Source: an uncultured Chloroflexota bacterium (GTDB lineage: Bacteria; Chloroflexota; Dehalococcoidia; UBA3495). Taken from it: a DNA stretch of 5,869 bases. Positions 4,748 to 5,869 of the stretch are shown in pieces. How positions within the stretch are numbered: position 1 is the stretch's first letter; the number at the start of each line of letters is the position of its first letter. The translations under genes were made by a program, and so were the position numbers. The stretch lies in the NCBI GenBank assembly GCA_913020235.1, contig CAJWBT010000164.1, forward strand, positions 1-5,869, written 5' to 3'. The notes below the pieces were generated by a model, which saw only the letters and a list, made by a program, of their open reading frames with translations, was not told the origin of the DNA and ran no database searches.

Positions 4748-5689
4748 ATGTCCGTCATGGTCACCGGCGGCACCGGCTTTATCGGCAACCGAATCATCCG
4801 CAAACTGGTGGAGCGGGGCGAGGAGGTGGTCTGCTTCGACGTGGCCCCACCTCGCGCCAACCTCCAACCCTTTCTGGACCGTATCAAGGTCTACCGGGGC
4901 GACATTACCGAGATTCCCCATCTTCTGGAGGCGGTGAACACCCACCAGGTCCATCGGATCATCCACATGGCGGCCATGCTGCCCCCGGACACCGAGGATC
5001 GGCCCCACTACGCGATGCAGGTCAACATCCAGGGCACCAACAACGTCTTCGAGGTGGCCCGCTGGACCGGCGTAAAGCGGGTGGTCTACGCTAGTTCCAT
5101 CGCCGTTTTCGGGGTCCAGGAGACTTTCGGCGACCGGCTGATCAACGAGGACGACCTGAACAACCCGGTGAACGTTTACGGGATGACCAAGGTGGTCAAC
5201 GACTTCTCCGCCGCAAAGTACGTCGCCCGCTACGGTCTGGACCTGCGGGGGATACGCATCTGCACCGTTTTCGGCCACGGCCGGGTAACGGGGATGACCG
5301 GGATGATCGGGGGCCTGATGATGTCGCTGCCCGCCGTGGGCAAGCCCGTTTCCATGGCTTTCCACCCGGACGAACGGTCGCCAATGATCCACGCCGAGGA
5401 CGCCGCCGAGATTTTCGTGCGAGCCGCCCTCAGCGACCGGCTCAACCATCCGGTGTACATCAGCGGGGGCCACCTGGCGACCGTCCGGGACATGGCCGAT
5501 GCTGTCCGCAGCATCATACCGGACGCCGAGATCACCATGGGCGACCAGGCCGTGCCCCACGTCTACATGCTGGACAACAGCCGGATGCTGGCGGACATCG
5601 GCTACGAGTTGGCGCCGCTGCGGGTGCGGATCTTGGAGCACATCAATGACGCCCGCCAGGAAGCGGGGCTGCCGGCGCTCAGCGGCTGA
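4748..5689 (+). CDS. NAD-dependent epimerase/dehydratase family protein (extended SDR)
   Basis: 313 residues, the normal length for extended short-chain dehydrogenases of the sugar-nucleotide epimerase type. The dinucleotide-binding motif 'VTGGTGFIG' (5-13, G7-x-x-G10-x-x-G13) opens the Rossmann fold. Asp31 at the end of the second strand ('VCFDVA') favours NAD over NADP. 'GDIT' (51-54) and 'IIHMAA' (71-76) are the usual cofactor contacts. The active site has Ser116/Ser117 in 'YASSIAVFG' and Tyr144-x-x-x-Lys148 in 'YGMTK'. The C-terminal part, including 'ERSPMIHAEDAAEIFVRA' (209-226), fits the substrate-binding region, in which 'HAEDAA' is the usual 'HVDDvA' motif. The cytoplasmic enzyme oxidises or epimerises an alcohol carbon on a small or nucleotide-linked substrate; which one cannot be told, as no sugar-pathway genes adjoin it. 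Such proteins are often labelled UDP-glucose 4-epimerase without proof. It is divergent from the protease, with its own promoter and a consensus ribosome binding site. Confidence 0.92.
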   Translation: MSVMVTGGTGFIGNRIIRKLVERGEEVVCFDVAPPRANLQPFLDRIKVYRGDITEIPHLLEAVNTHQVHRIIHMAAMLPPDTEDRPHYAMQVNIQGTNNVFEVARWTGVKRVVYASSIAVFGVQETFGDRLINEDDLNNPVNVYGMTKVVNDFSAAKYVARYGLDLRGIRICTVFGHGRVTGMTGMIGGLMMSLPAVGKPVSMAFHPDERSPMIHAEDAAEIFVRAALSDRLNHPVYISGGHLATVRDMADAVRSIIPDAEITMGDQAVPHVYMLDNSRMLADIGYELAPLRVRILEHINDARQEAGLPALSG

Positions 5690-5842
5690 CGGGCCTCGGG
5701 TTGCCGGCTTCGCTTCCCCCTGATAGGAACAAGCTTACTGACCTGTGCACAACTTCTTATGCCTTACATGGGCAAACTCTAAGACGAGCAACTCCCCCTC
5801 AGTCCCGCTTTACGGCCTTGCCTCAAAAGTACCCTGGAACAT

Positions 5843-5869
5843 GTCACCCCGAGTGAAGCGAGGGGTCTG
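5843..5869. repeat. hairpin element 'CACCCCGAG..GCGAGGGGT', possibly cut by the window edge
   Basis: The ACCCC (5846-5850) and GGGGT (5862-5866) arms pair over a purine-rich centre (GAGTGAAGCGA) that would place G-A and A-G oppositions next to the stem, before TCTG at the edge. The pattern 'CCGAG-GAA-CGAGG-TCTG' is familiar to me from dispersed intergenic elements in environmental Chloroflexota and other assemblies. Only one copy is visible, so the multicopy status is inferred. The preceding stretch 5690-5842, downstream of the epimerase, holds no gene, no T-run terminator and only the 8-base palindrome TGTGCACA (5744-5751). Confidence 0.5.

Noticed and set aside
4694..5641. A 315-codon open frame on the minus strand opposite the epimerase
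   Set aside because: It is antisense to a well-recognised enzyme, is rich in His, Val, Gly and Asp in the way of reverse-frame translations, and has no ribosome site or motif.
1..5869. tRNA, rRNA, CRISPR array or insertion sequence
   Set aside because: I looked for T-loop and cloverleaf signals, regularly spaced repeats, transposase motifs and terminal inverted repeats and found none.

Overview
The window is GC-rich bacterial chromosome with short intergenic gaps. It encodes one housekeeping RNA methyltransferase, an acyl-CoA dehydrogenase, a stand-alone Lrp/AsnC-type effector domain, a secreted trypsin-like protease with a proline-rich linker, and a 'GVxGVGxG' small-domain protein. Short GC-rich hairpins and a 'CACCCCGAG...GCGAGGGGT' element lie between genes. 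This mix, and the style of the intergenic elements, suggests an uncultivated Chloroflexota lineage (Dehalococcoidia/SAR202-like). That is an inference from gene content; there is no rRNA gene or other marker here to fix it. Nothing looks like phage, plasmid, CRISPR or an insertion sequence.

Layout, left to right. (1) Positions 3-167, plus strand: the tail of a helix-turn-helix protein cut by the window edge, followed by a gap with a small hairpin. (2) Positions 397-1893, minus strand: a probable two-gene unit, a 78-residue stand-alone RAM (Lrp ligand-binding) protein followed by an acyl-CoA dehydrogenase. A strong sigma70-like promoter lies about 100 bases upstream of the RAM gene. (3) Positions 2225-2950, plus strand: rsmG, whose start codon sits 7 bases after a perfect TATAAT, which suggests a leaderless mRNA. 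(4) Positions 2947-3177, minus strand: a 76-residue protein convergent with rsmG; the two genes overlap by four bases, TTAA, which supplies both stop codons. (5) Positions 3416-4486, minus strand: a secreted His-Asp-Ser protease followed by a clear intrinsic terminator. (6) Positions 4748-5689, plus strand: an extended short-chain dehydrogenase/epimerase, divergent from the protease, with its own promoter and a consensus ribosome binding site. (7) The right edge has no gene and ends in a hairpin element of dispersed-repeat type.

The most interesting relationship is between (4) and (5). The 76-residue cytoplasmic-looking protein and residues 41-100 of the secreted protease align along their length as the same small domain. 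A free copy of the protease's N-terminal (propeptide-like) domain is therefore encoded directly downstream of the protease, after a terminator. The remaining genes do not form one pathway. The RAM protein and the dehydrogenase may be linked through shared expression, and rsmG and the epimerase look independent.
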